Origin: Sabethes cyaneus
Taxonomy: Eukaryota; Arthropoda; Insecta; Diptera; Culicidae
Length of the DNA: 64,000 bases
Direction: 5' to 3'
Assembly: GCF_943734655.1 (NCBI RefSeq)
Contig: NC_071354.1
Coordinates: 178,583,411-178,647,410, forward strand
The position numbers and the translations under genes were made by a program. This document shows positions 1 to 9,528 of the stretch, in pieces (position 1 is the stretch's first letter; every line of letters starts with the position of its first letter). Under the pieces are notes generated by a model, which ran no database searches, was not told where the DNA came from, and saw only the letters and a list, made by a program, of their open reading frames with translations.

Positions 1-834
1 AAACGTCAAGTCCGCAGGGTTGGGCAGTATGATTGAGCCAATCCGGATCAATTCGGATTGTGGTAATGCGATGCGTGCCACTCCATTTGCTTGTGTCGTG
101 TGACAGCTGATGCGCGGTTTGATGATCTTGACATTTACAAGGTATAAATTTGTGATATTTAAAATTTCAGTTTCACTAACTTCGGTTTCGATTCCAAAAA
201 AAGCTACAGAAGAAACATTTGGATGTTCCGCACGTTCAACGATGAAAAAATGTGGAAAATTTCTCAAAATTTTCCACGTTTTTGTCATCGGTGGACATGT
301 GGATTTCACTCTGTTGAATGCAACACATCACAGACACAGATTCTTGTTGCGACAAAGAAAATAAAAATTAATTAGTGTAAAAGTGCCAACAGCTTTTTTC
401 TACATTATACCACGCTTTCAGTCCGTCTTAACTAGTATGTTCGTTAAATTCTCCACCAGACATCCCGTATAAGAATGATGCTCACCACCTACTGGTTTGG
501 CAGTACAGATCTTTGAAACTACCATCATTAAAGTCCAGAAAAGAGCAGGATGGAAATGCAAACAAATGTCTCTAGTTAGGTAAATGGTTGAAAAACGAAT
601 GTTTAATTTTTTTACCCAAAATTTAAGTAGGTCAACAGCAACGAAGTATCATTTCAATCCGTAAACTTCAAGGTTCTTTTCGCGCAAAGTGACGGAGAAA
701 TGGTTCAAACGTGCAATCGGCTCGTACGGATTTGACCCAATTTTCGCCTCCTTTTTAGGAAAAGATCCGTTTTTGTCAAACCCGCTTATATTTTTTTACT
801 CATATCTCCGGAAATGTAAGATTAACCCTTTATA

Positions 835-956
835 AGGCCGTGGCAAATATATTGCCACCAAAAAAAAATATTTGTTTTGCGTCTATAACGACATCAATAT
901 AATTATAGAAGCAAAATAAAAAATTTATGTTGGTGGCAATATAGTTGCCACTGCCT
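835..956. mobile_element. 122-bp MITE with TA target duplication
   Basis: The ends are inverted repeats: AGGCCGTGGCAAATATATTG on the left pairs with the right end, which reads AGGCAGTGGCAACTATATTG on the minus strand. TA lies directly outside each end (833-834 and 957-958). The interior is AT-rich and non-coding. TA duplication fits a Tc1/mariner-type non-autonomous element, but no transposase is present to confirm the superfamily. Confidence 0.7.
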
Positions 957-1609
957 TATTTTCGCATTTTCAAAAGAAATTGCCCAGGAAATAAAAAACC
1001 AAATTTTAGCGGCGATGTTGCCAACTATACTCCGAAATTTACCAAATATACAAAGATACGAATATTGTGGAGTGAATAAAACACGGCAGGCTACAGTGAG
1101 CTGGCCGCGTAGCAAGGATGTCTGATGAGAGATAAGTGAAAACAATATTCAGCAGAGAACCCGACAGAAACCGCCGGTTTCGAGGCAAACACCGTACCCG
1201 TGGCAACCCAAGACCGAGAAGCGTAGAGAATCTCCTAAATTCGACCCAGATTCGATAAGCGACTTGTCAACAAAAAAAAAGAAAATAAGTTTGGCCACCC
1301 AATACCAAATTTCAAATTCCCTGTTTTCCCGGTTTATGTATAATTTTCCCGACCGAACATTTTTTTCAACTTATCGAATTACTTTAAAATTATTTGGTCA
1401 TGTGAGCCGTTTTGAGATCTAGATAAAGAAAATTACTCTATTTTAAAAACACTTAGATCGTTTAGAAATGGAGCAATTCATTTCAATGCACATTCCACTC
1501 CAAACCCCAACAGCCTCAAATTGGGAGCAGGCGAAACTGCTGGATTATCCCAAAGGTGCTGTGGCGTGAGTTATCAAAAAGTACTAGAAAACTCTTACGA
1601 CTAGTCGCA

Positions 1610-2385
1610 AAGTGCAAACCAAGCGCCGATATGGAATTCTTGATCGGTTAAAGGTCATTCGGAAAGTCGAGGTTGATCCGAATATATCAGATTATGCTTG
1701 GCGAAAAAACTAAATGTTAACTGCTGTACTGTGTGGTGGATCCGGAAAGCTACAGGTGTTACCAAGCAAATGACCGGAATCTGGGCTTGTCACTTCTACG
1801 AACAGGTGAACAGCTGATGAAACGCGATGGATGTGTCTTGCTGACAATGAAACTTATGCGAAAGTCGATTACAATCAAATCCCAGGATCAAATTCTTCAA
1901 GACTTCTGCTCGCGTCACGGTTCCTAGCAGATTCAAGTTTGTTTGAGCGGATAACTTCGCGAAAAATGTATGATTTGGCAAGGGATCTGCTCCAATAGCA
2001 AGAAAACTAGCCTTTTTTGTGACGTACACCATGAATACGGAAGTAAACCAGCGCCTCTACATATAGATTTTACCGTTCAATAAGATCCATGATAGTCCAG
2101 TTACGTTTTGGCCAGATCTGCATACCTCGCTGTCATTACAACAAGTACGTGCTACAATGATTCAACGACAGTGGAGTCCAGTTCGTCACAAAAGAGCTGA
2201 ATCCAACAAATAGTGCCCAGTTCCGTCTAACAGAGATTAAATTGAAGCTGAAGATGAAGGGAGCATTGGAAGATGAATAACATTGGTCATAAAAAGAATT
2301 GGTGGAATCGGCTCGGTCATGTTCTTTCTTTCGTCTTCAGGAAGTGTTTCAGTTGAAAGAATGGTTATAAATACACGCGTTTGAA
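1610..2385 (+). pseudogene. Decayed mariner-type (IS630/Tc1) transposase
   Basis: Broken plus-strand frames carry, in the right order, a helix-turn-helix-like segment (SDYALAKKLNVNCCTVWW), the first catalytic region (ADNETYAKVDYNQIPG, where the family usually has DDETY), a block starting ADNFAK, the second catalytic block (FWPDL), and a late segment (LNPTNSAQFR) that resembles the family's NPPN-x-P-xLRPIE region. Stops and frameshifts interrupt it repeatedly. It resembles the mosquito ITmD37E group, but the D-to-E spacing cannot be measured across the breaks, so that assignment is inference. Confidence 0.7.
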
Positions 2386-3292
2386 AGTGTCCCATTTCAC
2401 AATGATCTAAACTTTACATTCTATGTAAAATGTCATACTAATAAAATAGCTAATCTAACTCTTTAAGCACCAGCCCACACAATGGTGAAAGCTTTTGGCA
2501 AAGACTATCCGGAATCGTTCACGTAACCTACAAAGTATGAAAGTTGACCAACGTTAGTCTAAAAGATGCACTTCGTGATCCAATAGTTAAAAAATTAATA
2601 AAAATCAAAAATAGAATGATTTGCTGTTTGACAGATATCAACCAAACTGATTGCTTGAAATGATGTCAGAAATTCTCTCCCTCTCTTCTATCTTTCTGAT
2701 AGAGCTCTTCATTTTGACCGAGCTTTTGACAGCTCCCATATGAAACCTGTATCGTCCGATGACCATAGTTTATCTATTCACTGTGTTGTCTGAGGTGAAC
2801 TGAAAAGAAAACTTTTTACTGGTTTACTTTTCAGCTATTGTCTTATCCCAAAATTTTTTTTTAAATTGAAAAAATGCTATTTTTATTACTTTTACTCGTC
2901 AAATTTGAAAAAGTCTTCATGTGACGATACAGTGACATCATATGTTACCATATTATGTGAAAATTTATATACCGCTAAAATACCCAATTGGGCGTTTTAC
3001 TGGTTCTTGCCCGATTGCCAAGATTTTCTGATTGGCTTGCGTAAAATTTGTCAATAAAATTTATTGGAGAAAAAAGTTCGTCTAAAATGCTATAGAAACA
3101 TATATGAGTCGATCATTTCTCAGCACATTTAGTGAAATACTTTTCGCAAATTTTTTAACTTTCATTAACACTAGATATACCAGCATTTTAAATATACCTA
3201 TTTATACCAAGACCAGTCAAAATGACTGGTGGATAAGAAAAGGTTGGTTACGACTGAATAATGTGCAACACAGACCCCATAGTGGTCCTTAG

Positions 3293-4921
3293 CCTCTTAT
3301 CCAGCAACTTCTATCTCTGCCTCCTCGTGGTAGGGTAACCAACCTGTTTTGGACCCAATCTGCAGTTGTACATAATTTGGATATTTCCCTTTGATTTTGC
3401 TGTTAGTGTCCAAATTATGTACAGCTACAGATGGGGTCCAAAATAGGTTGATTACCCTACCAGCCGTAATACGAGCAACCTTAGCGGAGGTGTGATAACC
3501 AACCCTGGTGGAAACTAAGGTCGTATACCGACATGCAAGGAGGCACTGTCTTGTCTCGGCACTATACGTTGGCAGCCCCATTATGAGACTCGGTAGCATA
3601 ACCCTAGTAAAGCAAGCTATTTTTATCTAAAATATTACGAAAAATCAAGAAAATTCATCTCGGAACATTTAGCATGGACAAAGGCGATGAAACAAGGATT
3701 TGGAATGGATGCTTCCTACCTAGAACTGTAAATCACTAAATTTCGTGGATGGCGACAGGATGTTGCTCGTTCTGTTAGAACCGCAAAAGTTCGGCATTGT
3801 GACACTACAGGAGATACGTCGCAAAGGCGGGAAGGTGTGGGGGATCCGTGGCGGCAAGGCCCAATTTTGCCAGAACGGTGGAGCAACCAACGAGCTGGAA
3901 ACGGGCTCCGTAGTAATGGGCAGAATGCAGGATCACGAGAGGATGTGTGTGTTGAGGATAATAGGCCGTTTCTTCAAATACACCATCATAAACGTGCACT
4001 GGCCACACGAAGGTAGACCTAACGACGAGAAAAAAGCGTTCGAAGTCCAGCTGGAGGTAACATACGATAGCTGTTCGCCACGGGATATGATCATCATTGG
4101 GGACATGAACGCTCAGATCAACAGGGAAGCAATGTATAGTGATAACGGCCAGTGATCCATCAACTTTGCAGCTTCCCGAGACCTGGGGATCAGAAACACA
4201 TTCTTTCCCCGCATAGATCTACAAAATCACCAGGAGATCACCTGACCAACTAACATTCAACCTAATCGACCATATTTTCATCGAAGGCCGGGTTTTCTCG
4301 AACATCACCAACGTACGCTCCCTACGGGGTACGGATATCGACTCAGATCATTACCTAGTAGCAGTACACGTGCGCTCAAAATTATCGACGGTATATATCT
4401 TGCGACAAAGCCACCCTCCTCGGTTGAACATTTGATAATTAGACAATCCGCAAGGTGCTGAGAACTACGCGCGTACTACGCGCCTTCCTCTGTGGCCAGG
4501 CGCTTCGACCCTCGAAAAAAAAATGGAGCAGGATACGTTCGGCCATCAGTGAGGCCGCAAAACGCCAGAAGGAGAGCTAGCACCACTGTTTCAGGCTAGT
4601 GAGATGCACAAGTTCTATGGAAAGGTAAACCGATCTCGTAAAGGATACACACCGAGGCCTGATATGTGTAGGAACGAACAGGGAAACCTGGCCTGGAACC
4701 TGGAACTGGTGGAGGCAGTTCTTTGATAGGGATCTCAATTGCGATATAGCAAAACGAAATGGAGCAAAAGTCAACGTAGGAGAGCCTATAGGCGTTTCGA
4801 CTTCCGATCTCATAGAGATCTGGCGAGAAATCGGTCAGTTGAAGAATAGAACCGCCGAAAAGGACCGACTCTTGACAAAACTCTACAATAATGGCATAGA
4901 ACCATTAGGAACAGCACTTCA
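3293..4921 (+). pseudogene. RTE-like non-LTR retrotransposon copy A (5' end plus endonuclease, 3' truncated)
   Basis: It starts with the same leader (CCTCTTATCCAGCAACTTCT) as copies at 40549 and 55262. An open frame at 3745-4155 is an apurinic-type endonuclease/exonuclease/phosphatase domain: it has VTLQEIRRKGGKVW, IINVHWPHEGRPND and the catalytic-type block IIIGDMNAQIN. Downstream, broken frames reach the linker before the reverse transcriptase (IEIWREIGQLKNRTAEKDR) and homology then stops. The copy keeps its 5' end and lacks the RT, the opposite of ordinary 5' truncation. It sits inside the piggyBac-like element and hosts the MITE at 3333-3457. Confidence 0.75.
3333..3457. mobile_element. 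125-bp MITE with TA duplication inside RTE copy A
   Basis: The ends GGGTAACCAACCTGTTTTGG and its mate, which reads GGGTAATCAACCTATTTTGG on the minus strand, form inverted repeats. TA flanks both sides (3331-3332 and 3458-3459). Copy C of the host element has an uninterrupted version of this site (cgtggTTccagcc near 55300), which shows directly what was there before the insertion. Confidence 0.85.
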
Positions 4922-6109
4922 CTGTATAATTTCATGTTTCGGACTCACCGTTCTCCCGAAATGCTACATTTCTTTATAGAATCTTGCACCAGTCATTTTG
5001 ACTGGTGCTGGTATAAATGGCAAAAGCAAAAATTATATTTGTTACTAATATATATAAAGTAACATTAAGTTCATAAAATGTATTCTTTACTTATAGCTAC
5101 AAAAGTCATAACATCGTTTCTGAAAGCAAATGTTGTATGTTGTAGAAATTTCAAATTGAAATTGCACGACCAGTCAAAATGACTGGTGTGGTATATCTAG
5201 TGTTAAGAGATAGTCTATGTTCGAGTAAATCAAGGTAGGAATAGTAGATAATTTGCAGCCGTTCTACTAGAAGCAATTTAAGGACTAAGCAGCGCACTTT
5301 GGAGAGAAAAAAGAAGAAACAAAAGGGGGCTTGAAAAAACTTAAAATTTAGTTTCACCATGTGCTCACAGTAGACGTTATTGAGTAAAGTCAGAGACACA
5401 TCAGGCATAGAGACTGGACCCAAATTACTGAATTGATTTTTAACTGATCAACACGCTAAAATTTAATGAATGAATGTTTTAATGAAGAAATGTAGTACGC
5501 TAGTTTTATAAAAGAAATAGTGCATATCAGTAACTTGCAGTTACAACTGTCAAACTATTTTCTTTATTTTTTAGACTGTTATATCAGGACTGGTTCGTCC
5601 CATTGTAACTTTTTAAAAAGTTTTAAATATCAAAAATCATCTTAAACAAAAATTTTACAGATTTACGCTTGTCTCCAAATTTGTCATTAACAAAAGCTCT
5701 GCTATTTCCAAATGTTTTGCATCGGAAATCCGACCGCATTTGATAGAATCCGTCTGACTAAAAGGACAAACATATATCGTTTTCAAGGAGAGGGCTAAAT
5801 ATATCATGGCATTACGCCGTAAACAAAAACTGTTTCAGCCAAATAAAAAAGTCCGTACGATTGATATTAGACAACACTTAGTGTTCGATGGCAACTTATC
5901 ATTTCAACCGCAGCTGTTCAGACTAGATTTCACCTTTTATTGGAAACGTAACGGTTTCACGATCAATATTTGCCACGATGGAAAAAAGCATGAAAATAGC
6001 AAACCATAGAAAGAGCAAAAGTCAAAACTCTTAAAACTCCCGAAACGATATCCATTTTCTATCGCTCCGCATGTGCTGTGTCCGCAGACAAGCAGCAGAC
6101 GTTCGTTAC

Positions 6110-6319
6110 CTCCGCATACTGATGAGACAGTCCAAACTCCTTCAACGCTGCCGACAGATCGTGTATATCAATGCGTCCATTCCCGTCCCGATCGAGCTTG
6201 TTGAAGATTTTCTCCAGCCGCTCCTCATCCGCCTGCGGAAGCTCGTGCAAATAGTGCACCCCTGGATATGCTTGTTCCGGAGTATGACTACCGCCGCTGT
6301 TGTTTGCTTGGTTAACCAT
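6110..6319 (-). CDS. SCaMC: First coding exon of a calcium-binding mitochondrial ATP-Mg/Pi carrier (SCaMC/SLC25A24-25 type)
   Basis: The exon encodes 70 residues from ATG at 6319 to a donor (GGAG|GTAACG) at 6110/6109. Residues about 31-65 form an EF-hand: a helix starting ERLEKIFNKL, the calcium loop DRDGNGRIDIHD (ligand positions 1, 3, 5 and 12 acidic or Asn), then LSAALKEFG. This is the N-terminal regulatory domain of short calcium-binding mitochondrial carriers, which exchange ATP-Mg for phosphate across the inner membrane when cytosolic calcium rises. The carrier domain itself is not in the window; its exons should lie at lower coordinates off the left edge. The identification rests on one exon, but the 'FNKLDRDGNGRIDIHDLSAAL' type block is distinctive of the family. 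The reading beyond the donor (6059-6109) is intron read-through. Confidence 0.85.
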
Positions 6320-7205
6320 CTTTTCTAAGCCACAAAACCCAAAATTTCTCCCAAATTCCGAACAAAAATCACTTTCACCACTCTTTTTCCACTTTTCTAG
6401 TGGCAGCGTTCAATTCGCTGATTTTTTCACGGAACTCGCTGGCTCTTTGCTGACTCACACACGAGATTGTCTCACGTTTTCGCACAAGCGAAAAAATGGG
6501 TTGAGAAACTTTTTGCCCACTTAGAAGCTAGACAGACCTACTGGAATATTCCAAATTTTCCATTTCGGTTTTTGAAACTTGTACTCTGTATACTTTATCG
6601 CATATCAAACTACTTCGTTTGCATATTCAACGCTAGAATAAGACTTTTCTGCCTCAGGAAAGAAGCGTTTTTCTCACACGAAACGCGACACCAATGAACC
6701 TATAAAACAAAACACACATTCGTATGCAACCACGATCGAAGAAACACTAACGCGAGAGACCAAAAATCAGATGAAGAAAGTTTCATGACGAACTGTCAAA
6801 ACTGACGGTTATCCAGAAGCCCGCCTGATGCACAAAAGAAACTGACGCGACGCCACCCCACACACAGTGTTGAAGCCAGTGCGGCTTTCGGAACCGAAAG
6901 TTTCGATGTCACGATTTAAATATATTTATTGCAGATTGCAAGAAAAATCCTCACATTGCGATTACCTTGACAGCTGAACTAAACCACCAAAAGATCACCG
7001 CATGATTTATTATAGTAATTTAGTATATGAAAATTTATCAAATTAATTATTTTCCGTCATAAACACGCTACAAAACTGATATTTTATCGAACCACAAAAC
7101 AGAAAACCTAAATTTTAATTTTGCGGTTGTATCGCGGATGAGCGCGTTACTACCGCCCCAGCAGGAGGATTTATTATAAGCGCCGCAATATTTAAATGAA
7201 GATAA
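6320..7205 (-). promoter_or_regulatory. 5' flank of SCaMC; probable 5'UTR and promoter region, no element resolved
   Basis: This is upstream of the SCaMC start codon on the minus strand. The transcription start cannot be fixed. Short plus-strand frames here (6071-6328, 6300-6524, 6467-6697) have no recognisable domains and partly mirror the SCaMC exon. I see no obvious repeat apart from the start of the inverted repeat at 7206. Confidence 0.3.
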
Positions 7206-7377
7206 ATATCCAGCTTTTTACGCGCTACAATGGCGGATGCTATAAATTGTGTTCGTAATATTCGAACAATCTTTTTGACAACTCTGCATCCATCAAAACT
7301 GGGCACTCTTCTCATGTACGGCAGTGTTGCTCTTTCTTTCGTTTACGCAAAAGAAGCAGAGCAATAGTTTTGGTTAC

Positions 7378-7525
7378 TGTGGTAGTTGAAGGAATCTAGG
7401 ATTTTCTACTTCGGAGGAGAATACTTAATATTCGACTGTACTGATTCGTTGCTTATATAAAATTGATTTTATTTCCGCTGCACAATACAAGGCCTACTAT
7501 ATTCAATTCTTCACTATTCACCACA
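7378..7525 (-). repeat. 3' LTR of the retrotransposon (minus strand)
   Basis: Direct copy of 9126-9273 with one difference noted (aataCtt versus aacaCtt context). On the minus strand it is preceded by the polypurine tract at about 7526-7537. Confidence 0.85.
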
Positions 7526-8737
7526 TCTCCTTTTTTCTAACAGATCACATCTTGTCGTTAGCATAGTCTTGTCATAAACGTCTGTGTACCAGATGAGATA
7601 GACGGACTGGTAACAGTTCGGATTGTTTACCTGATCCTGAGTTACTTAGCACAACGTTATCACCGAAATTTGAGCAAATTAATCCATGAGCATTGTTACC
7701 GAACTATCAACGTTTTCCAGTTTGGTTGTAATCCTTTTGTAGAACATCGCCGGTTATAGGATTAGGTATCTGTACATGGTTTCTCCCTATGGCGTTGTAT
7801 AGATTTCTTCGAGATGTCAGAACATAGTGATGATGGTGGCTATGGGTATACTGATAAATGGAGTGCTACTAGGGGTGCTTTCGGTCACGTTCTCAGCCGA
7901 TATCTGTCCGGGATGATCCGTTGATTTGTTGATGTAGAAGCTGCTGTCCATAGGCATAGTGTATACGTAGGATTGGTGGCCGCCGCGCCGGAAATGGCCA
8001 CTCGCGGCAGGCTCTGCGTTAGCTCAATCACCAGTTGGTTATTTTTCTTTGCATTAAGCGCAGCTTCGGCGTACGGTACCGGAGGCGGGGTTACCTTTGC
8101 GCTCCTCCAGTGGTTTTGGCAGCGACCAGCAAGTCAGATAAAGCAGTCATTGTTGCCGCGCACATGGACTATCGTTCACGTAGAATCCCGTAGGATGATC
8201 CCATATGAACTAGATTTATCATCATACTCAATGGATTCCTCTTCATCGTTGATTGGCTTCGATTAATTTTCAGCACTGTTTCCATTATAAATTGCACATG
8301 CTCTCACAATTACTTGTAGCCTTGGACAATCGTACTGGAGTGTCTTCGGTGCAAAATCTCTACAGCATCAGTGTGTCTGGTATTCCAATTCTTTCCCCAT
8401 ATTGATATAGGATTCCAACAGCAAATCGTCATACTCCTCAGCATTGTCGTCATCATTCGAATCACCGTCTTCGGATCCATTACAAACTTCCGGAACAGGC
8501 AACACCGGTGGTCCTACCAGAAGTGCCTATCTCGCGATCAACTTCGATTCCTGGCCCTGAAATAAATCTTAGATTTTTCTTATTTTACCGCTTAGACATT
8601 TTTTGTATTATTTTGTGTTGCCTAGCAATAGTTTTCATTACTGCAATCTTTATTCAAACATGTTTTCATATATGTTACGCAATACATTTTTTTTTACCGA
8701 ACCGTCTGATTCGAAACGGATATAACTTCATCGGTTT

Positions 8738-9026
8738 GCCTGACCCGAACGGAATTTTCCGTCGCTTAGGCTCCTCATTTGAGGCTCGTTTTGTCTTTCC
8801 TGACCCAACAGAACTCTGTTCGTTGCTTAGGAAAACCTCTCGTTCGTAACGAGGTACTTTTTCTATTGCCTGACCCGAACGGAATTTTCCGCCGCTTAGG
8901 CGCTTCATTTGAAGCATGTTTTGTCTTTCCTGACCCAACAATTTGTTGCTTAGGAAACTCTCTCGTTCGTAACGAGGTTCTTTCTCTATTGCCTGACCCG
9001 ATCGGAATTTTCCAATCGCTTAGGCC
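8738..9026 (-). repeat. Tandem array of about nine short hairpins in the retrotransposon leader
   Basis: The module CCTGACCC...GCTTAGG occurs five times (about 8739, 8799, 8869, 8929, 8992). Each module encloses a different short palindrome: AACGGAA/TTCCGT, AACAGA/TCTGTT, AACGGAA/TTCCG, AACAA/TTGTT and GAT-GGAA/TTCC-ATC. Between them are other palindromes: CCTCA/TGAGG, CTCGTT/AACGAG (twice) and GCTTCA/TGAAGC. The stems change on both sides together while the flanking bases stay fixed, as expected for conserved RNA or DNA structure. The array lies downstream of the 5' LTR on the transcribed minus strand. Two minus-strand frames through it (8675-8941, 8775-9047) have repetitive predicted products and are probably not genes. 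Confidence 0.8.
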
Positions 9027-9125
9027 TACACATTGTTCTTTGAACAATTCATTATTCCCATTTGTTTTTCATTTTCACTTACCAACCAAGTCTTCTGATT
9101 TCTTGTGGGTTCTACTCGTCGCCAA

Positions 9126-9273
9126 TGTGGTAGTTGAAGGAATCTAGGATTTTCTACTTCGGAGGAGAACACTTAATATTCGACTGTACTGATTCGTTGC
9201 TTATATAAAATTGATTTTATTTCCGCTGCACAATACAAGGCCTACTATATTCAATTCTTCACTATTCACCACA
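9126..9273 (-). repeat. 5' LTR of the retrotransposon (minus strand)
   Basis: On the minus strand this LTR contains a TATA-like box (TTTTATATAAGC) and an AATAAA-type signal (GGAAATAAAATC), the usual LTR promoter and polyadenylation signals, and it is followed directly by the putative primer-binding site. It is nearly identical to 7378-7525. Confidence 0.85.
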
Positions 9274-9528
9274 GTTACATTTCGCTCATTTTTGCTCTCC
9301 TTCTTTGGCGTAAACGAAAGAAAGAGCACGGTAGTGTTGCAAGAGGAAAATGCCAGATTTGATGTATGCAGAGTTGTCAAAAAGATTGTACGCATATTAC
9401 GAACATAATTTATAGCGGCCATCATTACAGCGCGTAAAAAGCTGGATATATTACCTCATCAGAACAACTCTTGCCACATACTGTTATGGGACTTGACAGC
9501 TCAAGATCGTGTGAAAAAGGTACAGAAT

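Larger units (their letters stand above)
3169..5202. mobile_element. piggyBac-like non-autonomous element (TTAA duplication), interrupted
   Basis: Both ends are CACTAGATATACCA inverted repeats, and each is flanked by TTAA (3165-3168 and 5203-5206), the piggyBac signature. The palindrome ACCAGTCAAAATGACTGGT occurs near both ends (about 3213 and 5168), and a related copy lies near 4990, as subterminal repeats. The piggyBac-derived sequence is only about 400 bp. The rest is a later RTE-like insertion (3293-4921). No transposase frame is present. Confidence 0.75.
1..6109 (-). other. Probable first intron of the SCaMC gene; no exon recognised
   Basis: This stretch lies downstream, on the minus strand, of the donor site that ends the SCaMC exon at 6110. 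No mitochondrial-carrier repeat (PxD/ExxK/R) was seen in it, so the remaining exons probably lie beyond the left edge. It holds a MITE (835-956), a decayed mariner (1610-2385) and a nested piggyBac/RTE/MITE stack (3169-5202). Between these I see only AT-rich DNA and short open frames without recognisable domains, for example 110-364, 2866-3057 and 5806-6009 on plus. Confidence 0.5.
7378..9273 (-). mobile_element. Compact LTR retrotransposon, 1896 bp, probably non-autonomous
   Basis: Two direct 148-bp repeats (7378-7525, 9126-9273) begin TGTGGTAG and end CACCACA on plus, and differ at one base that I can see. A 5-bp target duplication GTTAC flanks the element (7373-7377, 9274-9278). The transcribed strand is minus: just inside the 9126 LTR, the minus strand reads TTGGCGACGAGTAGAACC, a plausible tRNA primer-binding site, and just before the 7525 LTR it reads AAAAAAGGAGA, a polypurine tract. 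The ~1.6-kb interior has no intact gag or pol. About 85 codons are open on minus near 7800-8080, but the stretch is rich in Ser, Pro and Thr with no domain I recognise. The near-identical LTRs suggest recent insertion, with proteins supplied in trans. Confidence 0.85.
7206..9450. repeat. Large inverted repeat split by an LTR retrotransposon
   Basis: The left arm (7206-7372) and right arm (9274-9450) are reverse complements with scattered mismatches; both contain the series atatccagctttttacgcgc, tataaatt, gttcgtaat, caatctttttgacaactctg and gctctttctttcgtttacgc in opposite orientation. Without the retrotransposon at 7378-9273, the arms would be nearly adjacent, forming a foldback or MITE-like unit of about 350 bp. 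Its outer ends and target duplication could not be defined. Confidence 0.7.

Noticed and set aside
8675..9147. Open frames of 88-122 codons on both strands with repeated protein motifs
   Set aside because: They follow the tandem hairpin modules and have no domain; the repeats are better explained as nucleic-acid structure.
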